Source: JBFMHP01 sp964557295 (GTDB lineage: Bacteria; Pseudomonadota; Gammaproteobacteria; RBG-16-57-12). From it: a stretch of 64,000 nucleotides of DNA. Below, one piece after another: positions 1-10,001 of the stretch; the first letter of the stretch is position 1; every line of letters begins with the position of its first letter. A program made the translations under genes and the position numbers. The stretch lies in assembly GCA_964557295.1 (NCBI GenBank), contig CAZKZP010000005.1, positions 39,573-103,572 of the forward strand, read 5' to 3'. A model generated the notes under the pieces. It ran no database searches. It was not told the DNA's origin and saw only the letters and a list, made by a program, of their open reading frames with translations.

Positions 1-26
1 TCATATTGACTTGGAGAGGCGTTCAT
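1..26 (-). CDS. urtC: Start of urtC (partial), urea ABC transporter permease
   Basis: An ATG at 26-24 lies one base after the urtB stop codon (TGA at 30-28) and opens a frame reading MNASPSQY to the window edge. UrtC normally follows UrtB, and the tight spacing is what is expected of translationally coupled urt genes. Only eight codons are visible, so the identity rests on gene order rather than sequence similarity. Confidence 0.45.
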
Positions 27-27
27 C

Positions 28-1617
28 TCAGCTCTCCACCGCACGCCCGCGCTGCGGGAACAGGCCGCGCGGCCGCTTTTGAATAAACAGAATGATCAGC
101 ACCAGCAGCAGTATCTTCGCCAACACCGCGCCTACCCACGGCTCCATCAGCTTGTTGAATACCCCAAGCGACATCGCCGCGACGAACGTGCCCCACAGAT
201 TGCCGACCCCCCCGAGCACGACCACCAGAAAACTGTCGATGATGTACGCCTGCCCCAAATTCGGTCCGACATTGGTCAGCTGACTCAGCGCCACACCTGC
301 CACCCCAGCGATGCCTGAACCCAAACCGAAGGTCATGGCGTCGACCCACCCTGAACGCACACCCATAGCCTGCGCCATCTGACGATTTTGCGAAACTGCG
401 CGCACCTTAAGGCCAAGCGCTGTGCGCTTGAGGATCAGCAACAACGCGGCGAACACGAACAAACTGAAGATGATGATATAGAGCCGATTGTATGTAAGCG
501 ACAGCGCCGGATTGATCTCCCAGGAGCCGCTCATCCAGGATGGCGTGGCCACCGAGCGGTTGAGGGGTGAAAAGATGGTGCGCACGGCCTGTTGTAAAAT
601 CAAACTGATCCCAAATGTCGCCAGCAGTGTTTCCAGAGGCCTGCCATATAGAAATCGAATCACGCCGCGTTCTATGCCAATGCCAACCAGTCCGGCAACG
701 ATAAAGGCCAACGGCACCGCGACAAACAGCGAATAGTCGATAGTATTTGGCATCAAAAGTTGTACGACATACGTGGTATAGGCGCCTATCATCATCAATT
801 CGCCGTGCGCCATATTGATCACCCCCATGACACCGAAGGTAATGGCAAGTCCAATGGCCGACAGCAGCAACACCGAGCCGAGACTCAAACCGAAAAAGAC
901 AGTCTCAGCGGAGGAGTACAGATTAAGACGCCCTTCGATCTGCGCAATCGCGCGATTAGCCGCTTGACGAACCTCGCCATCGCCCTCATCTCGCACTTGC
1001 TTGAGGCGAGCGAGCGCTGCGGGCTCGAGCGAACCGGATAGTTTTGAAACTGCGCCAAGCTGCCGCGCCTTATCGCCCGAACCTGCTTCAACCAGCGCGA
1101 TGGCGATTTCCATGAGTGAACGAATCTCGAAATCACTCTCCGCCGCAAGCAATACCCGCACCTGCTCTGCCTGCGTCTCATCCATGTTTCCTATCAACTC
1201 CTTGACCGCGGCTCGGCGTACCGTCCTATCATTGCTGTTCAAACTTAGTCGCGCAATTGCGGCACGCAACTGCTCGCGCAATGTATTGTTCAGCGTAAAT
1301 TTCTTCAGCTCGCCTTTTCCAACGACACCTGCTTGCTCGCCAGTCAATGCATCGCGTATTACGACGCCTGTATCACTAACTGAACCTAAGACCGGACGAC
1401 CGCCATCTTTTAAATAGTACAGATCGCCCGCGAGCATTGCCTTGAGCAAGGCCAATATTGCGTCATCTGACGAAGACCCCAGCTCCCCGATCAACGCCGC
1501 CTTGACATCGAATTCCGCATCACGCAACTCAGTCAGGAGTGTAGCGGCATCCCGCTGGGCATGGACACAGAACGGAAGCAGAAACAACACGCAAAAAATA
1601 TATATCTTCGTTTGCAT
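28..1617 (-). CDS. urtB: Urea ABC transporter permease UrtB
   Basis: This is a membrane permease subunit of the high-affinity urea ABC transporter, a member of the branched-chain amino acid permease (LivH) family. The ATG at 1617 gives 529 residues beginning MQTKIYIF. A longer frame upstream to 1872 would run into urtA and is unlikely. Residues 1-20 look like a signal peptide. Residues of about 21-230 form a soluble region with repeated Ala/Leu/Arg-rich helices (HEAT-like), the extra N-terminal domain typical of UrtB but absent from LivH. The remaining part is hydrophobic and carries the family's GVMGVINMAHGELMMIG stretch and the GLGSGIAGVAGV loop. It follows urtA by about 90 bases and precedes urtC by one base. 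Its partners in transport would be UrtC and the UrtDE ATPases outside the window. Confidence 0.95.
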   Translation of the reverse strand: MQTKIYIFCVLFLLPFCVHAQRDAATLLTELRDAEFDVKAALIGELGSSSDDAILALLKAMLAGDLYYLKDGGRPVLGSVSDTGVVIRDALTGEQAGVVGKGELKKFTLNNTLREQLRAAIARLSLNSNDRTVRRAAVKELIGNMDETQAEQVRVLLAAESDFEIRSLMEIAIALVEAGSGDKARQLGAVSKLSGSLEPAALARLKQVRDEGDGEVRQAANRAIAQIEGRLNLYSSAETVFFGLSLGSVLLLSAIGLAITFGVMGVINMAHGELMMIGAYTTYVVQLLMPNTIDYSLFVAVPLAFIVAGLVGIGIERGVIRFLYGRPLETLLATFGISLILQQAVRTIFSPLNRSVATPSWMSGSWEINPALSLTYNRLYIIIFSLFVFAALLLILKRTALGLKVRAVSQNRQMAQAMGVRSGWVDAMTFGLGSGIAGVAGVALSQLTNVGPNLGQAYIIDSFLVVVLGGVGNLWGTFVAAMSLGVFNKLMEPWVGAVLAKILLLVLIILFIQKRPRGLFPQRGRAVES

Positions 1618-1705
1618 TCCACACATCCAGACCGCCCGATTAAGCACGAATGAAACCGTTAGGGGAAAAGCGGGAGGACAAAAGCGCCCTCCCGTGAGGT
1701 GTCCG

Positions 1706-2998
1706 TTACTTATAGTTCTGCCCGGAACACTTCTTGGTTTTGGTATTGTAATTACCGCACTTGAGATTAACCCAATCGGCGGCAATGTCCTTGCTTCCCG
1801 GCAAATAATCCGACCACGCATCACCAGCGACCAGTCCACTGGTCTTCCACACAGTTTCGAATTGACCGTCATCCTGAATCTCGCCGATCAAAACCGGTTT
1901 GGAGATATGGTGATTGGGCAGCATTTCCGCGACACCACCCGACAGGTTCGGGACCTTAACACCCACGATGGCGTCGATGACCTTATCCGGGTCCGTGCTC
2001 TTGGCTTTTTCGACCGCCTTCACCCACATATTGAAGCCAATGTAGTGCGCTTCCATCGGATCATTGGTGACGCGTTCTTTGTTCTTGATGAATGCATGCC
2101 ATTTCTTGATGAACTCGTCGTTTTCCTTGGCTTCCACGCTCATGAAATAGTTCCAGGCGGCAAGGTGTCCGACCAGCGGCTTGGTATCGATGCCGGACAG
2201 TTCCTCCTCGCCCACCGAGAACGCAACTACAGGGATATCCGACGCCTTGATGCCTTGGTTGCCCAGCTCCTTGTAGAAAGGAACATTGGCGTCACCGTTG
2301 ATCGTGGAAACCACAGCCGTCTTCTTGCCAGATGACCCGAATTTCTTGATATCGGAGACAATGCTCTGCCAGTCGGAATGGCCAAACGGCGTGTAGCTGA
2401 TCATGATGTCCTTGTCGGACACGCCTTTAGCCTTCAGATACGCCTCGAGAATCTTGTTGGTCGTGCGCGGATAGACATAGTCGGTGCCCGCCAGCACCCA
2501 GCGCTGTACCTTGAGGTCGTTCATCAGATAATCAACCGCAGGAATCGCTTGCTGATTTGGGGATGCGCCGGTGTAAAAGACATTCCTAGAAGATTCCTCG
2601 CCTTCGTATTGCACGGGATAAAACAGCACACCGTTGAGTTCCTCGACCACCGGCAACACTGATTTGCGCGATACCGAAGTCCAGCAACCGAATATCGCCG
2701 CGACTTTGTCCTTGGTCAGAAGCCCGCGGGTTTTTTCGGCAAACAGCGGCCAATTGGAGGCGGGGTCGACGACGACCGCTTCGAGCTTCTTCCCAAGCAA
2801 GCCACCCGCCTTGTTCTGCTCCTCTATCAGCATCAGCATAGTGTCTTTCAGCGTGGTTTCGCTGATTGCCATGGTTCCAGAAAGCGAATGCAAAATTCCG
2901 ACCTTGATAGTGTCGGAGGCCAACGCCATCTGCGCCGACACACTGAGCGCCGCGCCTGTCAACAACATAAAAAACTTTTTGGTGAATTTATGCTTCAT
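1706..2998 (-). CDS. urtA: Urea ABC transporter substrate-binding protein UrtA
   Basis: This is the periplasmic urea receptor (periplasmic-binding fold type I, Leu/Ile/Val-binding family). The ATG at 2998 gives 430 residues and is preceded by GGAGAC about eight bases upstream. An earlier in-frame TTG at 3076 is rejected because it adds non-signal sequence inside a hairpin. Residues 1-27 are a classic Sec signal peptide ending at ALA. The mature protein begins SDTIKVGILHSLSGTMA, the UrtA signature, and contains GCWTSVSRKSV and FYTGASPNQQ segments conserved in UrtA and FmdD. It is the first transporter gene after the Gcw_chp porin and shares its direction. Expression probably depends on the sigma-54 promoter upstream of the porin. 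Confidence 0.95.
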   Translation of the reverse strand: MKHKFTKKFFMLLTGAALSVSAQMALASDTIKVGILHSLSGTMAISETTLKDTMLMLIEEQNKAGGLLGKKLEAVVVDPASNWPLFAEKTRGLLTKDKVAAIFGCWTSVSRKSVLPVVEELNGVLFYPVQYEGEESSRNVFYTGASPNQQAIPAVDYLMNDLKVQRWVLAGTDYVYPRTTNKILEAYLKAKGVSDKDIMISYTPFGHSDWQSIVSDIKKFGSSGKKTAVVSTINGDANVPFYKELGNQGIKASDIPVVAFSVGEEELSGIDTKPLVGHLAAWNYFMSVEAKENDEFIKKWHAFIKNKERVTNDPMEAHYIGFNMWVKAVEKAKSTDPDKVIDAIVGVKVPNLSGGVAEMLPNHHISKPVLIGEIQDDGQFETVWKTSGLVAGDAWSDYLPGSKDIAADWVNLKCGNYNTKTKKCSGQNYK

Positions 2999-3075
2999 CG
3001 TGTTTGTCTCCGTTAGTAAATGAGGATCAACCAGTCCAAAAGGCTGGTCAGCAATAGTCGTTGCGGGTCTAGACA

Positions 3076-3099
3076 AAGCCGGTCATCCATGACCGGCTT
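3076..3099 (-). promoter_or_regulatory. Intercistronic hairpin between porin gene and urtA
   Basis: An 11-bp perfect stem (AAGCCGGTCAT paired with ATGACCGGCTT, CC between the arms) lies just after the porin stop codon. On the minus strand it is not followed by a T run, so it is more likely an mRNA-stability or partial-termination element that sets porin output above urtA output than a full terminator. Confidence 0.5.
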
Positions 3100-3107
3100 G
3101 CATCGTT

Positions 3108-3767
3108 TTACTTGAGATCGAACGTCTTCTTGTAGCTGGCCGCGAACAGCGGGTCTTCGTCGACCGGCGTGGTGTCTTCCATCGCCACGCTAATGGTAAA
3201 CGTGAACTCATCCGTGGCGGCATAGCTCGCAGTGACGTGGCTGTAATCGTTGGCATCGCTTCCCATCCACTGCCCATAGGTGACATTGAATTTGTCGAAA
3301 TTCGCGCCGAGCGTGTAATACACCCAGTCGTCGCTCGCACCCATATATTCATCATCCACCGAAATATAAGCAGCCGCCTTTACCGGTCCGAAGCCCGCGG
3401 CGACAACCAATTCGGAAAGATCGGTGTCGTCCAGCTTGCCATCCTCTGGATAGAGATAATGCCAGTACGAAATGTCATAGCTGAAATCGCCCGCCGATCC
3501 ACCGTACCCCAGGTACAGGTCGGTTTCGGTGCCGCCGTTCTCGCTGGTGGTCCACACGCCAGCATAGAGTCCATTACCAGCCGCATAATCCAAGCCACCG
3601 CTGACCATGCCGCCGTCCGGGCTCAAGTTCTTGCCGCGCCAGAGATACATGTTGCTCACACCAATGTTGGCGCTTGTTTCGCCGCGCACGGTGGTGGGAA
3701 TCGTAAGGGCACCAACCGACAAGGTTGAAAAGACAACTGCCGAGGTGATTATTTTTAACTGTCTCAT
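3108..3767 (-). CDS. TorF/Gcw_chp family outer-membrane porin in the urea operon
   Basis: A 219-residue secreted beta-barrel protein of the Gcw_chp family. Residues 1-29 are a signal peptide (MRQLKIITSAVVFSTLSVGA onward, cut near VRG-ET). The mature part opens with ANIGVSNMYLWRGKNLSP, the family hallmark of an N-terminal strand followed by WRG, and continues with alternating aromatic/polar strands (DLYLGYGG, FSYDISYWHYLYP). The barrel is predicted, not shown. It sits between ureG and urtA in the same direction, with its own sigma-54-like promoter 70-85 bases upstream of the ATG. Members of this family are often found beside ammonium or urea transport genes, so an outer-membrane channel for urea or short amides is the natural inference. 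Substrate is unproven. Confidence 0.85.
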   Translation of the reverse strand: MRQLKIITSAVVFSTLSVGALTIPTTVRGETSANIGVSNMYLWRGKNLSPDGGMVSGGLDYAAGNGLYAGVWTTSENGGTETDLYLGYGGSAGDFSYDISYWHYLYPEDGKLDDTDLSELVVAAGFGPVKAAAYISVDDEYMGASDDWVYYTLGANFDKFNVTYGQWMGSDANDYSHVTASYAATDEFTFTISVAMEDTTPVDEDPLFAASYKKTFDLK

Positions 3768-3836
3768 CTAGTCTCTCCTGGGTTATTAACGCCAAATATC
3801 GATCCGTTTCCAGATCGGTATTTCGAGACTATCTAA

Positions 3837-3852
3837 AGCAGTTAGCGTGCCA
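3837..3852 (-). promoter_or_regulatory. Sigma-54 (RpoN) promoter, -24/-12, upstream of the porin-urtAB unit
   Basis: Minus-strand TGGCACGCTAACTGCT matches the sigma-54 consensus TGGCACRNNNNTTGCW at every fixed position but one (C for T at position 12), with correct GG-GC spacing. It lies about 70 bases before the porin ATG. Confidence 0.75.
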
Positions 3853-3935
3853 TATTTGAAATATTGTTAATACACAATCATTTGACGAACAACACGGCCA
3901 GTTATCCACCTAGTTAAATGGTAAAACGCACCAAT

Positions 3936-4610
3936 TTATCTTGCGCGTGCACTATCAGAATGCACAGGAATAACTGAACTATCCGACAGGTTTAGAGACG
4001 CATTCACCATTCCTTCTTTTACTATGAACGAAACAATCTCTTTCAATCCCAACCCTATCTTGAGATTGCTAAAGACAAAGGGACGAGCGCCGCGCATTTT
4101 TTTTGCGTCGCGCTCCATCACTTCCAGTGATGCACCCACATACGGCGCCAAGTCGATCTTGTTGATCACCAGAAGATCAGATTTGGTGATGCCTGGACCA
4201 CCCTTGCGCGGAATCTTGTCTCCCGCACTTACATCAATTACGTAGATAGTCAGGTCTGAGAGTTCAGGACTGAAGGTGGCACTAAGGTTGTCCCCACCGC
4301 TTTCGACAAACACAATATCCAAGTCGCGATAACGCTGGTGCAGCTCGTCGATTGCGGCGATGTTCATCGAGGCGTCCTCCCGAATGGCCGTGTGCGGACA
4401 CCCTCCCGTTTCCACACCTATGATGCGCCGCGCCTCCAACGCGCCGTTGCGTTGCAGAAACTGAGAGTCCTCTTGGGTATAAATGTCATTGGTCACCACG
4501 GCCAGATTGTATTTGTCACGCATTGCCAGACACAGCGCGAGGGTCAGGGCCGTCTTTCCAGACCCTACGGGTCCGCCGATGCCTACCCGCAAAGTTTTGT
4601 TATGTTGCAT
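3936..4610 (-). CDS. ureG: Urease accessory GTPase UreG
   Basis: UreG is the SIMIBI-class GTPase that delivers nickel to apo-urease with UreD and UreF. The 224-residue product has the P-loop GPVGSGKT at 13-20, the nickel-binding CPH motif at 71-73, the ESGGDNLSATFSPEL stretch and the guanine-specificity NKIDL motif. Length is slightly above the usual 205 because of a C-terminal tail ending SARAR. It follows ureF by about 51 bases and is the last urease gene of the operon before the porin promoter region. The 3768-3935 spacer holds the sigma-54 promoter for the next unit. Confidence 0.98.
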   Translation of the reverse strand: MQHNKTLRVGIGGPVGSGKTALTLALCLAMRDKYNLAVVTNDIYTQEDSQFLQRNGALEARRIIGVETGGCPHTAIREDASMNIAAIDELHQRYRDLDIVFVESGGDNLSATFSPELSDLTIYVIDVSAGDKIPRKGGPGITKSDLLVINKIDLAPYVGASLEVMERDAKKMRGARPFVFSNLKIGLGLKEIVSFIVKEGMVNASLNLSDSSVIPVHSDSARAR

Positions 4611-4661
4611 GTATCTGTCCTCCGCTACATAAAAAGTTTTTCCAAACGATAGAACGAGCGA

Positions 4662-5345
4662 TCAAGATCTAAACAAACGTGAATACTGCGTCTCGTGCAG
4701 CGCGCTAGCAATGGCCAGGCCTGGACAGATCATTCCGATCTCCTCATCGCGGCAAAGCATGGCGCTGTCGCGCCAGCGTGGAATGTCGCGCATCAAGCTG
4801 GACAATAGACGCTGACCAGCGGTCTGTCCCAACGGTATGGTCTTGATCGCCGCGGCGATTTGATTCTCACACCACGTCCACAGATAACCCTGCATGGCAT
4901 CCGGTAGGGGAATCTCCCATTTGACGGATCCAAGTGCAAACATGAGAACGAAACTGCAATCACTGGAGTTTCTCCAGGAAGAAGCCTCCGCGATGCCGAG
5001 ATCATGCAACAGTATCGCCAATGCCTTGCCAAGGTTGCGCGTCTCGGCAAGCAGCTCCCCGGATTCGCGCGCGGCGATGATATACTGGCTCCAATAACGC
5101 AACGCGGCTTGATCATCAACTTGCCAGGCATGATAGCAGCGCGCCAGCAACGGCAGATCAAGCTGCGCAAGCGAATGTTCCGCCACTCCTTTTATCCAGT
5201 CGAGACAGGTGGCTTGATCTCGCACCCAACCGGCTTCGATGGCGTACTCCAATCCTTGGGAGTATGCGAATGCGCCCACGGGCAGAGCCGGACTGATCAG
5301 TTGCCACAGACGCAATTGCGCCATCGCTCCGTTCTGCTCAGTCAT
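4662..5345 (-). CDS. ureF: Urease accessory protein UreF
   Basis: UreF bridges UreD and UreG in the urease activation complex. The ATG at 5345 (MTEQNGAMAQ) gives 227 residues, normal for the family, and overlaps the end of ureE by eight bases. A longer frame to 5399 has no support. The family signatures LRLWQLISPALPVGAFAYSQGLE (shown here in part as SPALPVGAFAYSQGLE) and the C-terminal SALHETQYSRLFRS are clear. The protein is all-helical and cytoplasmic. The overlap with ureE indicates translational coupling. Confidence 0.96.
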   Translation of the reverse strand: MTEQNGAMAQLRLWQLISPALPVGAFAYSQGLEYAIEAGWVRDQATCLDWIKGVAEHSLAQLDLPLLARCYHAWQVDDQAALRYWSQYIIAARESGELLAETRNLGKALAILLHDLGIAEASSWRNSSDCSFVLMFALGSVKWEIPLPDAMQGYLWTWCENQIAAAIKTIPLGQTAGQRLLSSLMRDIPRWRDSAMLCRDEEIGMICPGLAIASALHETQYSRLFRS

Positions 5346-5820
5346 GATGATGGCGATGCGCGCCGCCATAGGCTCCTGCCTCAGGCTCGAACGGAGCAAA
5401 CTCCGACTTCACGTTTAGCCCCATGCGTTCCATCATTTCATCCAGGACATGGTCATGGAGGTAGCGCAGACCCGATGCGCTTATTTGCAAGGGAACATGG
5501 CGATTACCCAAGTGATAGGCGGCGCGCAACAGCAGCAGGTGATCGCCGCTGACGACACATGAAGTTTGTTCGGCCGCAGCCCTGATCTCCACAACCATCC
5601 CATCGGACGATCTCAGGCCGTTACCGCCGCGCAGGATCGTGCCGCGCGGCAGCAGCAGCCCTACTTCGCGGCCATCCTCCAACCTCGAGCGCAACCTTGA
5701 TTTCTGCCGCAATTCAAACGGCAGCTTGAGCGCGCCATCCGTGTGATGCACATGATCCAGCAGTTCAGTAAAGATAATCACATTCGTCTGTCCCCAATGA
5801 TTTTTACGGCGTTTTACCAA
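5338..5820 (-). CDS. ureE: Urease accessory metallochaperone UreE
   Basis: UreE is the nickel chaperone that hands nickel to UreG. The 160-residue frame abuts ureC directly. The N-terminal peptide-binding domain starts around VIIFTELLDH and the metal-binding domain contains GNRHVPLQI with the conserved central His. The C-terminus is a short nickel-binding tail, HRHHHD. The first 12 residues (MVKRRKNHWGQT) are extra relative to most UreE proteins, so initiation a little later is possible, though no good in-frame ATG was seen. It overlaps ureF by eight bases. Confidence 0.95.
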   Translation of the reverse strand: MVKRRKNHWGQTNVIIFTELLDHVHHTDGALKLPFELRQKSRLRSRLEDGREVGLLLPRGTILRGGNGLRSSDGMVVEIRAAAEQTSCVVSGDHLLLLRAAYHLGNRHVPLQISASGLRYLHDHVLDEMMERMGLNVKSEFAPFEPEAGAYGGAHRHHHD

Positions 5821-7524
<1,704 letters not shown>

Positions 7525-7848
7525 CTACCCCTCCTTCCCTGCATCGAGCGGACCCATCACCTTGCCCTGGAAGCCAAAGACCATGCGCGCGCCGCCATAA
7601 GCGACCAGCTCGACCTCTCGACTTTGCCCGGGTTCAAAGCGCACGGCGGTGCCTGCCGGGATGTTCAAGCGAAATCCCCGAGTCATATCCCGATCGAAAC
7701 GCAGCGCGTTGTTGGTCTCATAGAAGTGGTAATGCGAGCCAACTTGGATTGGTCGATCGCCGGTGTTGTCCACCCGCAGAATCAGCGTTTCGCGTCCAAC
7801 ATTCAGAGTGATCTCTCCATCATCGACAATCATCTCGCCTGGTATCAT
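7525..7848 (-). CDS. ureB: Urease beta subunit UreB
   Basis: UreB is the small structural beta subunit. The 107-residue protein begins MIPGEMIVDDGEITLNVGRE, the family signature, and contains GSHYHFYETN and the C-terminal GFQGKVMGPLD. It packs against UreC and influences active-site flap access. It is immediately followed by ureC and preceded by ureA with a nine-base gap. Confidence 0.98.
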   Translation of the reverse strand: MIPGEMIVDDGEITLNVGRETLILRVDNTGDRPIQVGSHYHFYETNNALRFDRDMTRGFRLNIPAGTAVRFEPGQSREVELVAYGGARMVFGFQGKVMGPLDAGKEG

Positions 7849-7857
7849 CGCACCCTC

Positions 7858-8160
7858 CTACACGATCGGCTGATGCACGGTGACCAGTTTGGTGCCGTCT
7901 GGGAATGTCGCCTCCACCTGCACCGCCTGAATCAACTCCGCCACACCGTCCATGACATCATCGCGACGCAGCAAAGTAGCGCCATAACCCATCAGATCCG
8001 CTACGCTACGCCCTTCGCGCGCCCCTTCCATGATGGCCGCGGAGATCAGCGCCACGGCCTCCGGATAATTCAGTTTCAGGCCACGAGCCTGACGCCGCTC
8101 CGCCACCAACGCGGCAGTGAAAATCAGCAATTTATCTTTCTCTCGAGGTGTCAGTTCCAT
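7858..8160 (-). CDS. ureA: Urease gamma subunit UreA
   Basis: UreA is the smallest structural subunit of three-subunit bacterial urease. Starting at the ATG at 8160 (MELTPREKDKLLIFTAALVA) gives exactly 100 residues, the canonical length. A start five codons upstream (8175) is less likely. The LNYPEAVALISA, EGAREGRSVADLM and FPDGTKLVTVHQPI segments are all family-typical. It lies 45 bases after ureD. Confidence 0.98.
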   Translation of the reverse strand: MELTPREKDKLLIFTAALVAERRQARGLKLNYPEAVALISAAIMEGAREGRSVADLMGYGATLLRRDDVMDGVAELIQAVQVEATFPDGTKLVTVHQPIV

Positions 8161-8205
8161 GGTTGCTCCCATCACTATTTTTCAAATTTCGGTTCAATTG
8201 GCTGG

Positions 8206-9039
8206 TTACGTGCTCCAAATTCGCGGCGGACAAGCCGCACGCCCCAGTAGTAAGGGACGGATTGCTTGCCAGACGCGCTGAAAGCAATGCCGGGCCTGTG
8301 CGCCATGCCGGCCCAGATAGCGGCATACCAGCGCTTCATCGAGCAGCGTTACGCTGAGCAATCCACCTTCCAGCGCGGGCAGCGCGGCACGGGCAGCGCG
8401 CAGCACCCTCTCATCGGCATTGCTTGCCAGCAAGACACCAGTGACGCAGCACCCCGACATGCCCCATGGCGCGGAGACCAGGCCGCCGGAACCGGGCAAC
8501 AGCTGACGCTCGATCAATACAGGCCGCCCACACCGGAACAGCGATAAGTGTTGGGACACGTAGCCATGCTCGAAACCTTCCCCGCATGCCGGTCGGCCAA
8601 GACACATAATTTCCCAGCCGATAAAACGCGCGCCCTCCGCCAACTCGATCCGGGTTCCCAGCGCGGCGTTGCACCCATTGAACAGAATAGTGTCCTGTGG
8701 CAACCATTCGAGAATGCCTCCTTCCGCCACAGTCAGATGCTGACGCTGGCTGGCCACTGCACCAGTGGAGCGATAATACTTTCCAGACGCGGGAGTGGTG
8801 ATTAGCGCATGCCCGCCGGTTTCCACCATAACGATAATCTCCAGCGCATCACCGCCCACTACCCCGCCTGGTGGATGAAGCAAATACACATGGCAGGGTG
8901 CACCCTCGGGATAAAATGGTCTTTGGACCGACAACGGCCCATGGAATCTGCGGCGCGACAGCACGCTGCGCTGCGCATCGGCGCGGAACGTCAGTTCAAT
9001 ACATCCGCGCCACCCATTTTGCGTTTGAGCGGCATGCAT
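8206..9039 (-). CDS. ureD: Urease accessory protein UreD
   Basis: UreD is the scaffold of the urease activation complex and carries the nickel tunnel toward UreC. The ATG at 9039 (MHAAQTQNGWRG) gives 277 residues, the family length. Its A is shared with the TGA of the preceding gene (TGATG), showing coupling. Visible family segments are CHVYLLHPPGGVVGGD, TTPASGKYYRS and EWLPQDTILFNG. A 330-residue reading to 9198 would overlap the nickel permease and is not used. Confidence 0.96.
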   Translation of the reverse strand: MHAAQTQNGWRGCIELTFRADAQRSVLSRRRFHGPLSVQRPFYPEGAPCHVYLLHPPGGVVGGDALEIIVMVETGGHALITTPASGKYYRSTGAVASQRQHLTVAEGGILEWLPQDTILFNGCNAALGTRIELAEGARFIGWEIMCLGRPACGEGFEHGYVSQHLSLFRCGRPVLIERQLLPGSGGLVSAPWGMSGCCVTGVLLASNADERVLRAARAALPALEGGLLSVTLLDEALVCRYLGRHGAQARHCFQRVWQAIRPLLLGRAACPPRIWST

Positions 9040-9725
9040 CAATACATCCCCGCAAGGTGTAGGCCCAGGGCAAGCGCGGACAGCGCCACAATAGCGCGAA
9101 GCGCGCGCGCCGCTTGTGTCCCACGAGAAGCCAGTTTGTCGTAGACGCGACTGAGCAGTCCTCCGAATATCAGCATTGAACCCAATACTCCAACGCAAAA
9201 CAGCAGCAGATACGCCAATGCCAGCATCGGCGACGATGAACTTGCAAGCGGGAGCAAGACCAACAGCGGCGCGGCGCCGGCCGCGCCATGCAGCATGCCG
9301 ACGAGCAACGCGCCATGGCCGTGCGCATGCCGCGGCGATGCGTGCGAGGAATGCGCGTCATCGCGATGACGGTGCCAATGCGCATGGCCCGGCGAGGCGT
9401 CATGCTGATGAAAATGGATATGGGCACGCTGGCGCGAAAGATCCCAAAACACCCACAGGCCGATCAGCACAAGCACCACGGCCACGGCGGATTCCGCCAA
9501 CGCCGATAACCGATCTGGGATTGTCATTCCCAGTAGAATGACCGCGCATCCGATCAGCAGCATGGTCGCGCCGTGCCCGAGCCCCCAGCGCAAACAGAAG
9601 CGTAGACACTGCGCAGCCCTGCTCTGTGTCGCCGCCAGTCCACTGACCGCCATAACGTGGTCGGCGTCAAGTGCATGCAGCATGCCCAATGCGAAGGCCA
9701 GCGCCAAAACCGAAACCGTGTCCAT
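9039..9725 (-). CDS. NiCoT/UreH-like nickel permease with histidine-rich loop
   Basis: A 228-residue inner-membrane protein with about six hydrophobic segments. The first segment carries HALDADH, the HX4DH metal-binding signature of nickel/cobalt (NiCoT) permeases, followed by GLGHGATM, and a later segment carries GMLHGAAGAAPLL. Between them (about residues 98-138) is a cytoplasmic or periplasmic loop extremely rich in His (HIHFHQHD, HAHWHRHRDD, HAHGHG), probably a metal-collecting region. As first gene of the urease operon it most likely supplies nickel. It could be labelled HupE/UreJ, UreH or RcnA-like, but the HX4DH motif favours NiCoT/UreH. Transport direction (uptake) is inferred from context. 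Confidence 0.88.
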   Translation of the reverse strand: MDTVSVLALAFALGMLHALDADHVMAVSGLAATQSRAAQCLRFCLRWGLGHGATMLLIGCAVILLGMTIPDRLSALAESAVAVVLVLIGLWVFWDLSRQRAHIHFHQHDASPGHAHWHRHRDDAHSSHASPRHAHGHGALLVGMLHGAAGAAPLLVLLPLASSSSPMLALAYLLLFCVGVLGSMLIFGGLLSRVYDKLASRGTQAARALRAIVALSALALGLHLAGMY

Positions 9726-9761
9726 GAAGAGTGCCCATGATTGTTCGACCTAATAGACGAG

Positions 9762-9777
9762 TGCAACACGTGTGCCA
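9762..9777 (-). promoter_or_regulatory. Perfect sigma-54 promoter for the urease operon
   Basis: Minus-strand TGGCACACGTGTTGCA satisfies TGGCACRNNNNTTGCW at every position. The -12 GC is about 38 bases upstream of the nickel permease ATG at 9725. Confidence 0.85.
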
Positions 9778-9860
9778 CTACAAAAGATGTGCAAAAACGC
9801 GCGCTTAGTGAAGGCAGCGCAGACTGCTTGCACCATTCGCGATCAAGTATTGCGGACGCA

Positions 9861-9877
9861 TGCACCTCGTTAGCGCA
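9861..9877. promoter_or_regulatory. Possible NtrC enhancer site
   Basis: TGCACC-TCGTT-AGCGCA resembles the NtrC dyad TGCACC-N5-GGTGCA (second half-site four of six). It lies about 85-100 bases upstream of the -24 element, a usual enhancer distance. A separate single half-site TTGCACCA is at 9829-9835. Identification is tentative. Confidence 0.35.
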
Positions 9878-10001
9878 CTGACAACCGCTTGTTGCGTTCA
9901 CCTTGCGCCGCGACGTGTATACCAACAGCAGGCTTGCAACCGGGAAGCGCCCTGGTCCAATTCTTGCCCCAAAGGTATGTAACGCTTAACGGTGTCGAAG
10001 T

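Noticed and set aside
1618..1872. Longer start for urtB
   Set aside because: Would overlap the urtA coding region by about 170 bases, and the signal peptide begins at the ATG at 1617.
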